NCBI GenBank assembly: GCA_001599715.1
Contig: BCHU01000009.1
Span: 1,270,014 to 1,334,013 of the forward strand
DNA: 64,000 nucleotides
Reading direction: 5' to 3'
Source of the DNA: Phaeotremella fagi
Taxonomy: Eukaryota > Basidiomycota > Tremellomycetes > Tremellales > Phaeotremellaceae
The stretch's first letter is position 1. Each line of letters opens with the position of its first letter. A model generated the notes under the pieces. That model did no database searches. It saw only the letters and a list, made by a program, of their open reading frames with translations, and was not told the origin of the DNA. Both the position numbers and the translations under genes were made by a program. Shown one piece after another: positions 1 to 13,086 of the stretch.

Positions 1-1752
1 CCGGTCATCTCAAACATGAATTTGACTACATTTTTGGCCCATCAACCTGGGTTTTCAGTTATTGAGAATTTGTGAGTCAAGGATCTACTTCAGAGACAGT
101 GTTGTAAAGGCTGATCATTCAATCAATAGATATTGGCGAAATTACACCTACATCATAGTCACAGATCAACCTTGGGCCGTACCACGTCTTGATCACGTTG
201 CCAGTTTCTCAACTAACAATGGTAAACCAACTGGCGGTCATATCTCTGCCGCTTTATACTCAATCAGAAACTCTCCAGTCAGTCCTGAAGTCAAAGAGAA
301 GAACCAAGTTGGATCAACCGTCTCTTTAGATGAGGCTTTGGAGATGATCAATTCTGCCGAAGAATTGCCAAGTCCAATGGTATGTGTTTCATGTTATTCT
401 ATATGTGATTGATGGTAACTAATGTTGTAATGCAGATGATCAACAATGATGACAACTGTAAGTGTTTCACGTAGGAAAGTTACGTTTTCGCCATTTACTG
501 ACGATCACCTGTAAATCAAAAGTCGTTAATCATTGTAAGTCTACGATTCATTCAACATTCTTATCTACGATTTCTGACCCCATTTATAGTCTACCATTGG
601 GTTGGTGAAACTTTCCTTGGTGGTTGGAGAGTATGGTCAAATTACGCTTGGAGAACTGGAACTGTACTTCCAAAAGTCAAGACTGTAGCTTTTTTGAAAC
701 AATGGAGAAAAGAAGATGCTCCACCTGGACATGCTGGTGGTGATGTCTGGGAAGATAAACCTGGTGCCAATGAATGGTACACTAAGAAATTCTTGTAAGT
801 GTTAATTTGTCACATACTTTTAGAATGTTGCAATACTCACTCTCAACCCAATTCGTAGCCCCGGTGTAACCATCGAAGATCGAAAGGAATGGCATGCCCG
901 TGCTGCAACTAATAAAATCTATCATATCCCGTTGGCAGTTATTTCAGACAGAGCTGGAGGTCATCGAGGTCCTTCCGCAGCCTGGAAACCATGGGGTGAC
1001 GTTTTACGTCTGCCGGTCTCGCCAGACTGGTTTGTCAATTTACGAGACAGAGTTCTTGATGGTTACAACGGACCTGTTTCTTTGAAACGTGGTAAATTAC
1101 CAAAAGTAATGTACCTATCGAGACAAGATAGTACTAGACGTTTAGTTCATTCTCATCACGATAAATTACTTGAAGCTTTGGAAAATTTGGCTGCCGAGGG
1201 TGTCGTTGATTTTGTTCTCGAGCAATTCGATTCAAAAACTCCTTTCGAGGATCAAGTTGCCAAAGTCTCAACTGTTGATGTAGGTTTTTTTCGTTGTGTT
1301 TTTTACTCAAGGTGGAGGATTTACTGATTTATATTCTCATAGATCTTGATCTCAGTTCATGGCAATGGTCTTACCCACACTCTTTGGATGGATTCGTCAC
1401 CGATCAGTGCGGTTTTCGAAATGCAACCCGAAGATTGTACAATTGTGAGTGTGATTGTTTGACTGCAAGACTCAAATTGTTGATCATAAATTCAGACCGA
1501 CTACAGTCCACTCGCAATCGCAGTTGGAATTCAACACTACATGGTACAAAATAAAGGGTAAGTCAAAAGTGACACTGTGACAACTATAGTCGACTGACTC
1601 TTTATCTCCTTGGAAATAGATTCTGCAAACCAGAAGATTGTGGTCAAAGAGGTTGTACATCAGGCCATCCAAAATCAATCAACAGAGATGATATAGAAGT
1701 GGACCCTCAAATGATTGTTTATGAAATTAAAAAACTCATTGCTCAACGATAA
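1..1752 (+). CDS. GT61-family glycosyltransferase, 5' end outside window
   Basis: C-terminal part of a fungal family-61 (DUF563) glycosyltransferase, a family of ER/Golgi enzymes that transfer xylose or GlcNAc to glycans. Nine exons can be placed from splice sites and frame: 1-71, 130-379, 436-457, 523-534, 590-794, 859-1279, 1343-1444, 1496-1557, 1620-1752. Spliced hallmarks are GFSVIENLYW..NYTYIIVTD at the start, FYHWVGETFLGGW in the middle, and HGNGLTHTLWM near 1358-1390, the typical GT61 block. The C-terminus holds CKPEDCGQRGC, a Cys-rich stretch. Exon 4 is only 12 nt. The N-terminal membrane anchor expected for the family would lie left of the window. It faces the O-FucT-like gene at 2093-4233. 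The acceptor is not known; family assignment is firm, exact sugar is not. Confidence 0.85.
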
Positions 1753-2092
1753 TATGAAACAGGGGTTTCTTATAGATTGAAGATTGATTCGTTGGGTTAA
1801 AATGACCGGTTTCTTATTTTTTCGTGTGGTTAGATACAATATTATTCTTGATTTAGGTTATGCAAGAATTGAGTTATTTGATTGATTGTATCTTTTGTGC
1901 AGATGAACAGGGAGCGAGCCTCCTGTACTGCGAAACCGACTCGTATAAATTCGGCCACCTTTGACAAGCACGAAGAGTAGACCTCAAACAAAAGTCTGAG
2001 GATAGAACATGACGAGTACGGCGGGACAGAAGGGCAACTCAAGGTCGATTTTACTCAATCACGATTCATTCTCTAAGGGATACCAATGATGT
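1753..2092. other. intergenic, convergent 3' ends
   Basis: About 340 bp between the stop codons of two converging genes. I see no coding pattern with family resemblance, no tRNA-like B box and no repeat. A small minus-strand open frame at 1842-2042 has no recognisable features. Confidence 0.6.
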
Positions 2093-4233
2093 TTAATATT
2101 CATCTAAATCCCATGTCCAAGTCCATCCAGTTAAATCTGGTTTATCCCTCTCATAAACCAAACGCATGAGACCCCCGTTCCAATCTATGACTCTTCTTCC
2201 ACCCATGAATGACACTAATAGTAAAAGTAAATCGTCAGTCCTCGCGAGGCTGTTCGCTACGGTTTCAACTCACTTGTACTATCCCCAAGCCCAACAAAGG
2301 CACTTGATTTAGAGAATATTATGGAATCAATCAATGCTGGGAACCTGTTGGTCGATGTTTCAGTGACGAGTCACCATGATTATCTTCTTCTCTCACCATG
2401 GGCCATATTTTTCAACAGTCTTCACTTTATCGTGATCAACGACATGCCAACCCCACTTCTTGAACGGTTGCCTAAAGGCCAGTTCAGTTTCAGCTTTCCC
2501 ATTGAACGATTCCCATCGAAAAACCACTCACAGCCATTGCTGGTTTGTCTCATCTGTGGCCATGATGACGTGACGAATATTTTTTCCTTGGGTATCGGAT
2601 ACATCATTCAAAAGTTCTGATGCAGCGAGACCCCATTCGTCTTGTGTTATTCCAAGACGACCAATGTCTTGGAAGAAAAGAATCAGAAATGGGATTCATA
2701 AAATTCCATAGAAGAAAGCACCACTCACCGGTTCGTCTGATATGGACGGCCATGAACTAAAGAATATAAGTCAGTCTATCGTCATGCTGTAAGATACTTG
2801 ACTCACTGGAGGTATATCCATCTCTGGGGATAAACCAAAAGCGAATCTTAAATAATCTTCAGCTAAAAGAATTAAACCGGGATTGAACTTGAGATGCTTG
2901 CCAACCCTCTGCCAAGTTGGTCCACCTTCCATCCATTCATCCATATTCAGATTACCATCACCGACATCGACATAATTGAACAAAAGGTCGACGCAAGCAA
3001 CATCGTCATCTGGACTACGACTGGCTCTTTCAAGTGAAAATTTCTTGATAATCTCTTCTGACCCTTCTGGGATATCAGGATGATGATAACTTTTTAGGAA
3101 TTTTGAAGTCGCTTGGAGTGATGGTCTTGTGATATCACCTTTGTAAAATGTGCTATATGGGATCGGAGTGTATTCTTGACCTTTTGGGGTTCACATCAAT
3201 TTCTTCATCTTTCAATCAAACGGATCTGAAAGACTTACTTAGGAAATTCATGTGCATACCAAAGTGACCATTACGATTTTCAGGTTGACGCATACTCCAG
3301 CAACTCATTACATCCTCTTTCATCTCGTGATAAGGTGTTGAAATGATTGGATCACCAAGATGTAATTGGCTGCCATCGGGAGTAGATTGTGGGTTTTCAC
3401 CGTCGTATGGACTGATTCTTAAACGTTGAGGTGTTCGACCATTTGCCTTGAGTTCCCATGTTTCAACGATTGGCGTACCAAGTCTTTCAGACAGATATGG
3501 TAAATCAAAAACATCTGACATTGCTATTTCATCACTTTCAGCTCCAAAATGAGTCGAATCAGTGTAGAAGGATGGAACGATAGGGATTCGACCACTGAGC
3601 TGAGCGAGATCGATGACTGAGAGTAGTAGAATTTCGAGCAATTAGCGTGCAATCTAGTTTGGATCCATCTAACTCACGATTAGCCGCACAAATGATTTGG
3701 TTGTGCCAACTATTGTTGTGATCAGTATGATAATTATAATGAACTCATCTCCCTGAGAGGACCTTTACTCACCCAGCAAACAACGAAGAATATAGATATT
3801 TCTTATCATCCCTCAAATTTTCTCTGAAAGAAGGTTTTCCTCCTTGTGACCTCAAAGCCCCCCAACTCGCTCTTTTAGTGTCCCTAATATGTTTATTTGT
3901 TTTTGCGATGTTGGCCCAGATAGTTTCTGGATTCACGTCTTTATAAACTTTCCATACCTGACCGTCGTGTTTCTTACGTCCATGATTGACGGAAACAGGT
4001 GCGTTACCATGACTGACTCTATTCTTTACGATTGGAGTTTCATCCTTTCGCAAATCTTCTATCGAAGTCGTAGCATTTGAACTAATCAAGTCACCTGTCT
4101 CGATAAAGTAGATCGTGATAACTGCTACACCTAGTAAAGCTAACCAAGTAAGTGATCGTGAAAAAGTTCGACGCATTTGAGGCGGTAAGAATAGCCTTCT
4201 ACGACGCGTCTTGTCCTTTTCGCGGAGATTCAT
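2093..4233 (-). CDS. O-fucosyltransferase-like type II membrane protein (subtype A, copy 1)
   Basis: Member of the O-FucT (GT-B, GDP-fucose transferase) superfamily. The protein starts at 4233 with a basic N-terminus and one hydrophobic segment (about residues 28-47), so it is probably a Golgi/ER type II protein. In order: RASWGALRSQGGKPSFRENLRDDKKYLYSSLFAG read in pieces, WHNQIICAAN (nucleotide-binding N-terminal loop), a GRIPIVPSFY strand, MAVHIRRT (the HxRR motif), IMATDE, and GLGDSTMS..GRRVIDWNGG near the C-terminus. At least nine exons splice in frame; the stop is at 2093-2095. Its closest relative in this window is 52495-54360, not its neighbours. It has a 916-bp upstream region shared with HIS7. 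The acceptor and even the donor sugar are inferred from family only. Confidence 0.8.
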
Positions 4234-5149
4234 ATTGCTGTTGTCGAATGGGATCGAGATGTAGGACTAAGAAGAGAGCTCTGATCGGGATTGGACACTG
4301 AGTATGGAAACTTTGTAAGTATGATTCAAGCAGAAAGAAGAACTGGGCGGAAGTTTAGAGTTGTTCAATTGCCTATCGCTGAGAATCAAGATTACGGTAG
4401 TGACAACGTTTGACTGAATTGGTGGCAGGTGGTCCGTGCCTAATTAGAGTTTAATGCCATGAAGTAACTTTTAGCTTGGGCATTTGTGCAAAGTGCGAAT
4501 AGTAGAATAGTATGGACGCTATGTGATGCATCTCATATTTGTGTGCTTCTAAGAATACTGCAATCCACGAAGCTTTCAGACATGACAAGACAATTTGTTG
4601 GCCAAGTGCAGCTAGACCGCTATGTGAAAAGTCATCGTAAACCGCCCAGCTAACCGCTCCCTCGATTCTCATCGTGCGGTCTTGATTTCAAGTCATATTC
4701 GGATGTTGACCTTCGATATGTGTCAGTAAGCGAAGACTGGTTCATTCTTGCTTCATAACCTCTGTTGAGTAGCGAAAAATATCAACCACGGGAAGTTGAC
4801 TAATAAGAACGGATGGTGGTATTGCCCATACGGCTTGCCTGCAAATTCTTCAAGCTGTTCACTTCCTATTACGTCTCTGTGAAAACTTTTCCATCAACTT
4901 CTGATACTTCTCAGCATCCTGTCAAGCAGTTGTTTATGTTTGATATAGACAAAGTAGATGCATGCATGCACACGCATGGCTTTAATTGCTCTATCACTTA
5001 TATCACCTATTAAATGAGTGGATCCAATAATGAGATCTTCGACTCAATCGGAAAATGCAAGTAAAGTAAAAAGTTAAAGTTGGAATTTGAGATTTGACCA
5101 TTTCCTCATCTCTTTCTTTTCACTTTAAGTCCCTTTTCTGCTATTCAGG
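4234..5149. promoter_or_regulatory. shared upstream region of O-FucT-like gene and HIS7
   Basis: A 916-bp divergent intergenic region. Small open frames at 4451-4672 and 4813-5013 lack family features. An alternating ATGCATGCATGC-type stretch occurs near 4958-4978. A pyrimidine-rich run just before 5150 is typical of a leader region. No defined operator can be named. Confidence 0.45.
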
Positions 5150-7118
5150 ATGTCACAACCATCTTCTGAGAATGTGATACCTATCCCTCAAGTCACTCAG
5201 CCAGAGGGTGAAGCTTCAACGTCTTCTTCCAAATCTACATGCAACCTTTATATCTTAGACTACGGAGCTGGTAATGTTAGAAGGTAAGTTGATGTTGAAT
5301 ACTGTAGAAATAGAAACATCGATCCGATCACTGAATCTCTTCTTCAGTCTTGCCAACTCTATCAAATCTTTAGGCTACGAATTCTCCTGGATCAGAGAGG
5401 AAGCAGATTTCGATAAAGCCGATGTAAGTTGATCCAATATATAGATACCTTATCGTTACTGAATCTCACTCTTTCTCCCTCAGAAATTATTTTTTCCAGG
5501 TGTAGGAGCTTTTGGTCAAGCTATCGATTCATTACGAACTTCGGGATTTTTTGAACCACTTTTAAGATACATCAACAGTGGTAAACCATATTTTGGGATC
5601 TGTATAGGAATGCAAGTTCTGTTCGCATCTTCAACCGAATCACCAACTTCAATTGGACTCAACGTCATCCCATTCCCAATAACCAAGTTTACATCGAACG
5701 ATACAACTGGTAGAAAAAGTGTTCCTCAGATTGGTTGGAACGCAGCTTGGAAAGCTAGTTCGACTTCGACATCTGAGGACAAAGGTTTCTCAGAAAATGA
5801 AGATTATTATTTCGTTCATTCTTTTGGTGCAATTCTACCGAAAGATTTTGTCGAAACTTCGTCAGAATCAAGTTCATTCACACCCTTTGTTTACACACTC
5901 TCACAGTATGGTTCAGAAAAGTACGTTTCTGCAGTTAGGAAAGATAACGTTTTCGCTTGTCAATTCCATCCTGAAAAATCTGGTCCTGCCGGTTTAGAAG
6001 TTTTGCGTGGGTGGTTGGACGCGAGTGTTGAATCCGTTTCTTCTTTACCAAAAGGGTCTTCGCCTTGGTTATCTAATCCATTGAAAAGAACAGGAAACGG
6101 TTTAACGAATAGAATAGTCGCTTGCTTGGATGTGAGATCTAACGATAACGGTGATTTAGTGGTCACAAAGGGAGATCAATATGATGTCAGAGAAAAAACT
6201 GAAGGTGGTAACGTGAGAAATCTAGGTAAACCAGTTGAACTGGCTCAAAAATATTACAAGAACGGAGCGGACGAGGTGTGTTTCCTGAACATCACTTCTT
6301 TTAGATCATCGGCTTTGTTGGATCAACCTATGTTGGAAGTTGTTCGGGCAGCTGCTGAAACTGTTTTCGTCCCTTTAACTGTTGGTGGTGGGATCAAAGA
6401 TACCGTTGATCCAGATGGAACGAAAAGGTCAGCTCTCGAAGTTGCTGGAGCGTATTTCAGAAGTGGTGCGGATAAAGTTTCAATTGGTTCTGAAGCTGTT
6501 ATCGCAGTTGAGGAATTGCTAGCAAGAGAAGCAAGAGGTGAACCTTCACTCACTGGAACAACTGGTATTGAAACTATATCAAAAGGTTACGGTTCTCAAG
6601 CAGTTGTCGTATCAATAGATCCAAAACGTGTATATGTCGATACAACCGATCCAAATTGGTTGGAAACATTCCCGAAAGCTCATCTACCATCGTTGATAAT
6701 AGGATCGAAAGCAACCTCAAGAACGGCACCCCAAGAAAAAGATAAAGCATGGTGGTATCAATGTACGATCTCAGGTGGACGTTCGGTGCGAGACATCGAT
6801 GTTGTTCAATTATCCAAAGGAGTTGAAAAATTAGGAGCTGGAGAGATATTATTGAATTCTGTCGATAGAGATGGATCTGGTTTGGGATTCGATTTAGATC
6901 TGATCAAATTGGTTAAATCTGCTGTTGGGATTCCGGTGGTTTCGTCAAGTGGTGCGGGGGCTGCTGAAGATTTTGTAGAGGTTTTTAGAGAGACTGGGAC
7001 TGAAGCTGCGTTGGCGGCTGGGATCTTCCATAGAGGGGAGGTTGGGATTGATGAAGTTAAGGACTGTTTGGATAAAAAGGGTATGAATGTTAGAAGGAGT
7101 CTTTCAAAGGTGTTGTAG
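5150..7118 (+). CDS. HIS7: imidazole glycerol phosphate synthase (bifunctional HisH-HisF)
   Basis: Bifunctional enzyme of histidine biosynthesis. The glutaminase half releases ammonia and the cyclase half converts PRFAR to imidazole glycerol phosphate and AICAR, in the cytosol. Exons 5150-5283, 5348-5423 and 5484-7118 give 614 aa, slightly longer than the yeast enzyme because of a polar N-terminal tail. Glutaminase features: YILDYGAGNVRS, FFPGVGAFG, the nucleophile Cys in GICIGMQ, and His in CQFHPEKSG. Cyclase features: catalytic Asp in IVACLDVR, TVGGGI, GADKVSIGSEAV, LLNSVDRDGSG and VVSSSGAG. The chosen ATG at 5150 precedes the first conserved strand by about 30 residues and is the only good start before it. 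Single-copy housekeeping gene, high certainty. Confidence 0.97.
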
Positions 7119-7459
7119 ATGGTGATGCATAGGAAGAGAGTGTGATATGTTTCAATACGAGAGACAGATGCATAGACCGATGCATAGACAGATATCTGAG
7201 GTGTGGATTTCCATTCCAAGGATGAATGAATGAATTGTAGCCACCTGCGATACAGAGACAGACCTGCCACCAAATCAGTGGCCAGTGGATTAACCTGTCA
7301 ACAACATCTATCAACCAACAATATACATGTACATTATTACATTATCTGATATCAGTTCTCCCATCAGTATCCTCAACTACACCATCCAAATCCTCAGTGA
7401 TACCAAGCCAGAGTCAGAGTCCAAATCTACCAATATTCAGACGATACAACGTACTCTAA
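7119..7459. other. intergenic between HIS7 and SEC5
   Basis: 341 bp between tandem plus-strand genes. It contains a clustered GATGCATAG/GACAGATG-type near-repeat around 7120-7195 and a run of short pyrimidine-rich segments before the SEC5 start. No RNA gene or coding segment recognised. Confidence 0.5.
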
Positions 7460-10400
7460 ATGAGTCGGCGAGATATAGACGAAGCAGCAGGTAAGTTCAA
7501 TTTCAAGTTTTCCGACGGTGCGATTCCTTTAACACAACGCAGTTCTCAAACTCTACGGCATATCTTCATTGGAACCTCAACAATGGGAGGAAGTTGATCA
7601 TGAGAAAGAAGGTCCGTTAGCTGGGACGATGGTTGGTGAAGAGGGTGGAATGTCTGAAGAGATGGATCCGTTGGGTTTGAGGGGGAGGTTATCTGGGTAA
7701 GCTTACGGTATCAACCACGATGTGATCTCTAATATTGGTATAGGTTTCATGATCTGGATATAAAGACTAGTATGTCTTTTGAAGGTTTATTGACTTTGAC
7801 CTTGAATCTGACAATCCTACAGGAACAGCAACAGCACTATCGTCCAAAGCATTTGACCCAAAAGTATTTCTATCTGCCCAGCACCCCGATGCATCCTATC
7901 AGGATCTAAGAAGAGGTATCAATCATTTAGAAAAGGCGATAGAATCACGTTCAGAAGCTGTCAGGATTCTGGTTGAGGAGAACTTCGATAGATTCGTTGC
8001 TGTGAAAGCTTCTTCTGATGGTAGGTCAAGCTACAAAGGCCGTTTAGATGGTGATTCTGGTTCCTGACGTTTTACCCAATTTTCAGTCGTGTTTAGAGAC
8101 ATGAGAGAAGGTTTCTTAGGTGATGACACAGATCATGGAACGAGGGAATTAAGAGAAATCTTTAAAGGTATGTGCTTCGCTCCAGCATCTTGAACGATAT
8201 GGCTAATGACCCACAACAAGTCGCTGGACATAGAGCTGATCAAGTTTTTTTACCCGTCTTGGAGAACGCAGTTAAAGCTCAAAAGTTGAGAACAACTTTA
8301 GGTGTTTTTGAAAAGTCAAAATTTCTTTTCAATCTCCCTGGACAATTAGTGGAATCCATCAACGCTGTGAGTCACCTAAATTTTCAGAACAAAAGCCAGA
8401 ACGAAATGCTGAAGCGGTCTTAGGGAAAATATGACCAAGCTTTGAGAGATTATCGTAGAGGTTCTTTTTTACATTCTTCAAGAACTGGTAATTTAATTCC
8501 AGGAACTTCTGCCAATACTCCACAACAAATCGCCCAGCAGAAAAGAGTCTTTGAAAAAGTTTGGAGTTCAGTTGAGAGTATCATGAGTGAGATGAGGTCA
8601 AAATTGGATTCTGGTTTGAAAGATTCTTCGAGGTCTGTTGAAGATCAGGAGAGGACTATTGAGTGAGTTTCAGTTTGGGGTGTAACCGTTGCTAAACTTG
8701 CAACGTAGGATTCTTATCGAACTCGATCAATCCGATGAACCTGCTTGGTCATATCTTGAATATCAACATGCACATATCTTGGAAACTATGCGAGCGATAT
8801 ATAAGAAAGCACAAGAACGGGTTAAAAGTAAGCAACCGATTGGAATATCAGCTTACAATTCTAGTTGCTTGTCAAGCATGTCCTGCTGGTCATGTATCAT
8901 CTTCAGCAGAACTGTTACGTCGTCAAATAGCTTCACCGCAGTATATCATCAATCTTGCTCAGCGTAAGTGTAGCCTTGACCCTTGGGAGGATATGGATGT
9001 ATGATTGACGATCATTCCCCATTCAGCTATGCCCATCGACGCAGCTTGGATGGCTATCCAGTCACTGGTTAAACATCTTTCTGAATACGTCTCTAGATCT
9101 TTACCGGGGTTCTGGAAGATTGCGAAAGCATGTTTAGATGGGAAATATCGAAAGGTTAGTATATCCTCTGAGTTCGAACTGAAATTTGTAGCGAGACTCA
9201 ACAGGAAACTTTAAAATAACCAACAAACCAAATAATCAATGTCGAAACATGGCATTTGAGATCATAAAACTATATTCATCAATCTTATCCCAATTCTTTA
9301 CTCTTTCAGATATCAACGTTGTCAATTCGACGACGAAAAAGGAAAACGAAGAACCAGCCATACCACCGTTCGTCCCTATGACGACTAGTTCTGTTACGGC
9401 TTGTTATTTCTCTGAGAAGTTGGTCGATGAGATTGCGGAATGCGTTTCTGAATTGTTGGGGGTTGATGTCGGCTCTGAAGCTGTTCAGACACTCAAGTCA
9501 ATGTTGGATTCCGTTCGTTGGAGATTTGGTGAAGTAATCTCAACTACTTGGTCAAGGGGTAAGTCAGAGAGTAATGACCAGAAGAAAAACGTTAGTCTAA
9601 CAACCTCTTGTAGACGCCAAAAATCTATATCTACTAGAGGATTGGCAACCAAGTACAACCTCCCAAGGAGCCACCAGGTTCCTCGCAGTCATGGACGAAT
9701 TTCAAATGAGATTGGTTACAGCTTTCAAAAAAGTCGCTATGAGGAATGGAGAAAAAGAGGTTTTAACCAATGGCTTCAAGAAAAAAATTAAAGAAACTTT
9801 TGTCGATACGCTATGTTTCCTTTTCGATGGGATCTTGAATGTCGCTATTACTGCCCGTGAGGATTCGGCGAGACGACCTTCGAGAGTTGTTTTCGCCAGA
9901 TCGAACAATGGAAAGGATGTGGTGAGTCGCACAATGTTTAAATATATCATCTGACTAATGACTATCTCAGGAAAATCGACTCTTGATAACATTAGCCAAA
10001 TTCCATCATCTCAAATTGACGACCCTGCCATCAATGATTTCCCGTTTAACAACCTTGCTGGATAGTGATCTGACACAAGATCAAGCTACTCTCATGGACG
10101 TCGCTGAACATATGGATGAGATGGTGTTCCAAGATTACATAAAACGCCGATCAACTAATCTAATCCAAATAATCCAAGATGGGATATTGAGAAGTGGGAT
10201 AGATTGGTTAAACACAAGTAAACCAAGTGGTGAGTATTCCTCGTATCAACAATGGATATTGAACTGAGACCGAAACCCCCTCCCCACTTCAGAGGTTAGA
10301 CCTTATATGCATAAAGCGATTCTTTTACTTGTTGAAGTTCATTCCAAGATATCACAAGTTTCAATCATCCTTATACCAAGAATATTAGAAAAGTTGATAG

Positions 10401-10806
10401 AAGGAATCGCAGAAGTCGCTCTGGACAGTTTCCAAAGAATTCAGAATTTCGGTACCGGAGGGATGTTGACTGTAAGTCAATTACTCTGATCAAAGATAAA
10501 TTAAAAAAAAACTAAACAAAACCACAGGCAACGTTAGAGATTGAATTCCTCCATCAATCGATCAATCAATACGTAACGCCCAAAGCCAACGAGACCCTCT
10601 CAAAGATCTATGAAACGATCTCATCGGGATATCGACGACAGAAATCATCAGAAGATTTCCATAGGGAATTGGATTCACTAAAGAAATTGTTGGGGGATAG
10701 TAGGAAATCTACTGGTGTTGAGACGTTGTGTTTTAAAAAGGAGAAAGATAAGGAGGGCAGGAGGGATAGAAGTGGGACTGGTGTTAGTAGTGGTTCTGTT
10801 GGGTAG
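7460..10806 (+). CDS. SEC5: exocyst complex subunit Sec5
   Basis: Subunit of the octameric exocyst, which tethers secretory vesicles to the plasma membrane at sites of growth. The gene is split into about 15 exons by introns mostly of 40-70 nt, starting [10 protein letters not shown] at 7460 and ending at the TAG at 10804-10806. Family features are an N-terminal acidic region with [27 protein letters not shown], the coiled Vps51/Sec5 core with [25 protein letters not shown] in pieces, and [28 protein letters not shown] with FLHSSR, the characteristic Sec5 segment. The C-terminus is basic and low-complexity ([13 protein letters not shown]). Converges with LSC2, 196 bp between stops. No sign of damage. 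Confidence 0.9.
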
Positions 10807-11002
10807 TTGAGATTGTACGATATTATGTGTATTGATTTGTGATCATTGATGATGGCAATTGTAGAATGTAATCCTTTTACCACACTTTCAATGGCCCCAT
10901 TCTCATACCCATAACGTATACAGAACTTGCATAAAGTATTTATTTATTTCATCTCATCTCGTCTCGTCTCAACTCATCCAACATGGGTCTACTGTTGACA
11001 CC

Positions 11003-13086
11003 TTACTTTGCCATCTCAACAGCTTTAGCGGCAGCTTCATCAAGACCATCTAGAAGTCAGGTGTCAGTACCAATGGTATATCAATTGATGTAAGGAACAA
11101 CTGACCGAATGGATAGATTTTTAAACCGGATTCCTTGATCATACTAAGAAATATATCAGCCGACACTCAACGTTCGTTATTGCACCAGGACTTACGCCTT
11201 GGCTTCAGCTTCTTTTGTACCTTGTAAACGGACGATCAATGGGATAGTCAATTGAAGTTCTTTAGTTGCTTTGATGATTCCTTCAGCGATAACGTCGCAT
11301 CTCATGATACCACCGACTGATTTCATTTGAGTCAACATAATAACCTCCCATGCAGAAAGAATAAATCAAATCAACTTACAAATGTTAACAAAGATGGATT
11401 TAACTTTCTTCTCTGATAATAACAGTTCGAAGGCTTTCTTGACAGCTTCAGCTGTTGCACCACCACCGACATCCAACTAAGACAAAATTCGCTTATATCA
11501 GTATAATTCCAAGTCATTGTTCAAAAGGTCTACTCACGAAGTTTGCTGGTGATCCACCGTGAAGATTCAAGACGTCCATCGTAGCCATAGCTAAACCTGC
11601 ACCATTGACCAAACAACCGATATCACCATCGAGTTTGATAAAGTTAAGACCGTACTGTGATGCAGAAGTTGAATGAGCATAGATAGCAGCCTAAAAAGAA
11701 TCTCTTTACCCACCTCGGCAGCTTCAACTTCTTGAGGATCTTCTTGAGTCGTATCTCTCAATTGGAAAACCTCTTTTTGACGGAAATCCGCATTATCATC
11801 GAAACCGAATTTAGCGTCCATACTAAGGTGGTTACATGTATATCAGCTCGATCCAGACATTATCATTTATATGAGAATCCTGGACTCACCATAAGACTTG
11901 ACCATCGGCCATTTCAGCCAAAGGATTAATTTCAATCTGAGTAGCATCCTTCTCTTTGAAGATAGTATAAAGTTTATTGAAAACATCAGCAGCGTTCTTC
12001 TGTGCTCCCTCCTTGAAACCCAATTGTTTAGCTAAAGCTTCTGCGTCAGAAGCTGAAATTCCATTATCGAAATCTAAGGGGGTGGTGATAATAGCTTCTG
12101 GGGTGTTGTGCGCGACATCTTCAATGTTCATACCACCTTGAGAAGAAGTTACTAGGACTGGTGAGCCGGAAGCCCTGTCGTTGAGGACAGCTGCGTAGTA
12201 TTCCTTTTGTGGTGGCATTCTCTCCGCTAACATGACGGCGTTACAGATTCTACCTCCAGCTCCAGTTTGCTTGGTTATCAATTTATGGCCCAACATTTTT
12301 TCAGCGAATTCTTTAGCTTGAGCTGGCCTGTGGGTGGGGTTGATCGGTGGACAGTGTGTCGAGGTTGAGTTAATGATAGATGAGATCGATGCGTGGTATT
12401 GATGGATGAAATATAGAAAATCGGAAGTATAGTCAAGAGAAGGTTGAAGAAAGAGAAAGGAGCATGATCAGTGACCTAATTTTTTAAGAGAGGGAGTACC
12501 CACGAATCAACCATTTGGACACCACCTTGGAATCCAGAATCGAAATGACCTTTACCACGTCCACCAGCGAGGACTTGAGCTTTGATAACGAGTTCGTTGG
12601 GGTTGGCTGGAAAATTGAATCAGTATAAACTATCATTGCTTTAGATTTGGAAATATAAGATCTACCGAATGAATTGGCGACACTCTCAGCTTCTGAAGCT
12701 GTGAATGCTGGTAAAGCTTTAGGGGTTGGGATACCGTACTAATCGTGAGAATTTTGTTAGAACGATGTATTATACTTGTGACATGGTTGACATACGGAAT
12801 TCAACAATTGGACAGATTGATATTCATGGATAGAAAGATTTCTACGTTGGTTTGAAAGAGTTTTTTGGACCTGCGAGTGGGTTAGTGTGGATATCTAATT
12901 TGGCATCTGGTAGCTAGTCTATTGAAGTTGTGTCTGGCATGTAGTCTGACAGTGAAAGGTTGAAAATCATTTAATGAGAAGAGATATAATCTCTGTTTCT
13001 GGTTTTGACAACGGAGTGAAAACAATGACTGGGAGTGAACGACTTACTCTTGATACAGTCCTGGTGGGGATGATAGATCTCAACAT
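11003..13086 (-). CDS. LSC2: succinyl-CoA ligase (ADP-forming) beta subunit, mitochondrial
   Basis: Beta subunit of the TCA-cycle enzyme that makes ATP from succinyl-CoA, in the mitochondrial matrix with the alpha subunit (LSC1). The first exon encodes [13 protein letters not shown], an Arg/Ser/Thr presequence; ATG is at 13086. The spliced protein then reads [15 protein letters not shown], the usual start of the mature protein. ATP-grasp features are [35 protein letters not shown] and FDDNADFRQ. The CoA-ligase domain has [23 protein letters not shown] and [10 protein letters not shown]. The end [16 protein letters not shown] stops at 11003. About eight exons. A longer in-frame start at 13170 would add a hydrophobic, low-complexity extension and is unlikely. 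High certainty. Confidence 0.95.

Noticed and set aside
72..93. 22-nt intron in the GT61 gene ending at the first AG
   Set aside because: Too short, and it breaks the ENLY..NYTYIIVTD block. The 58-nt intron 72-129 restores the family pattern.
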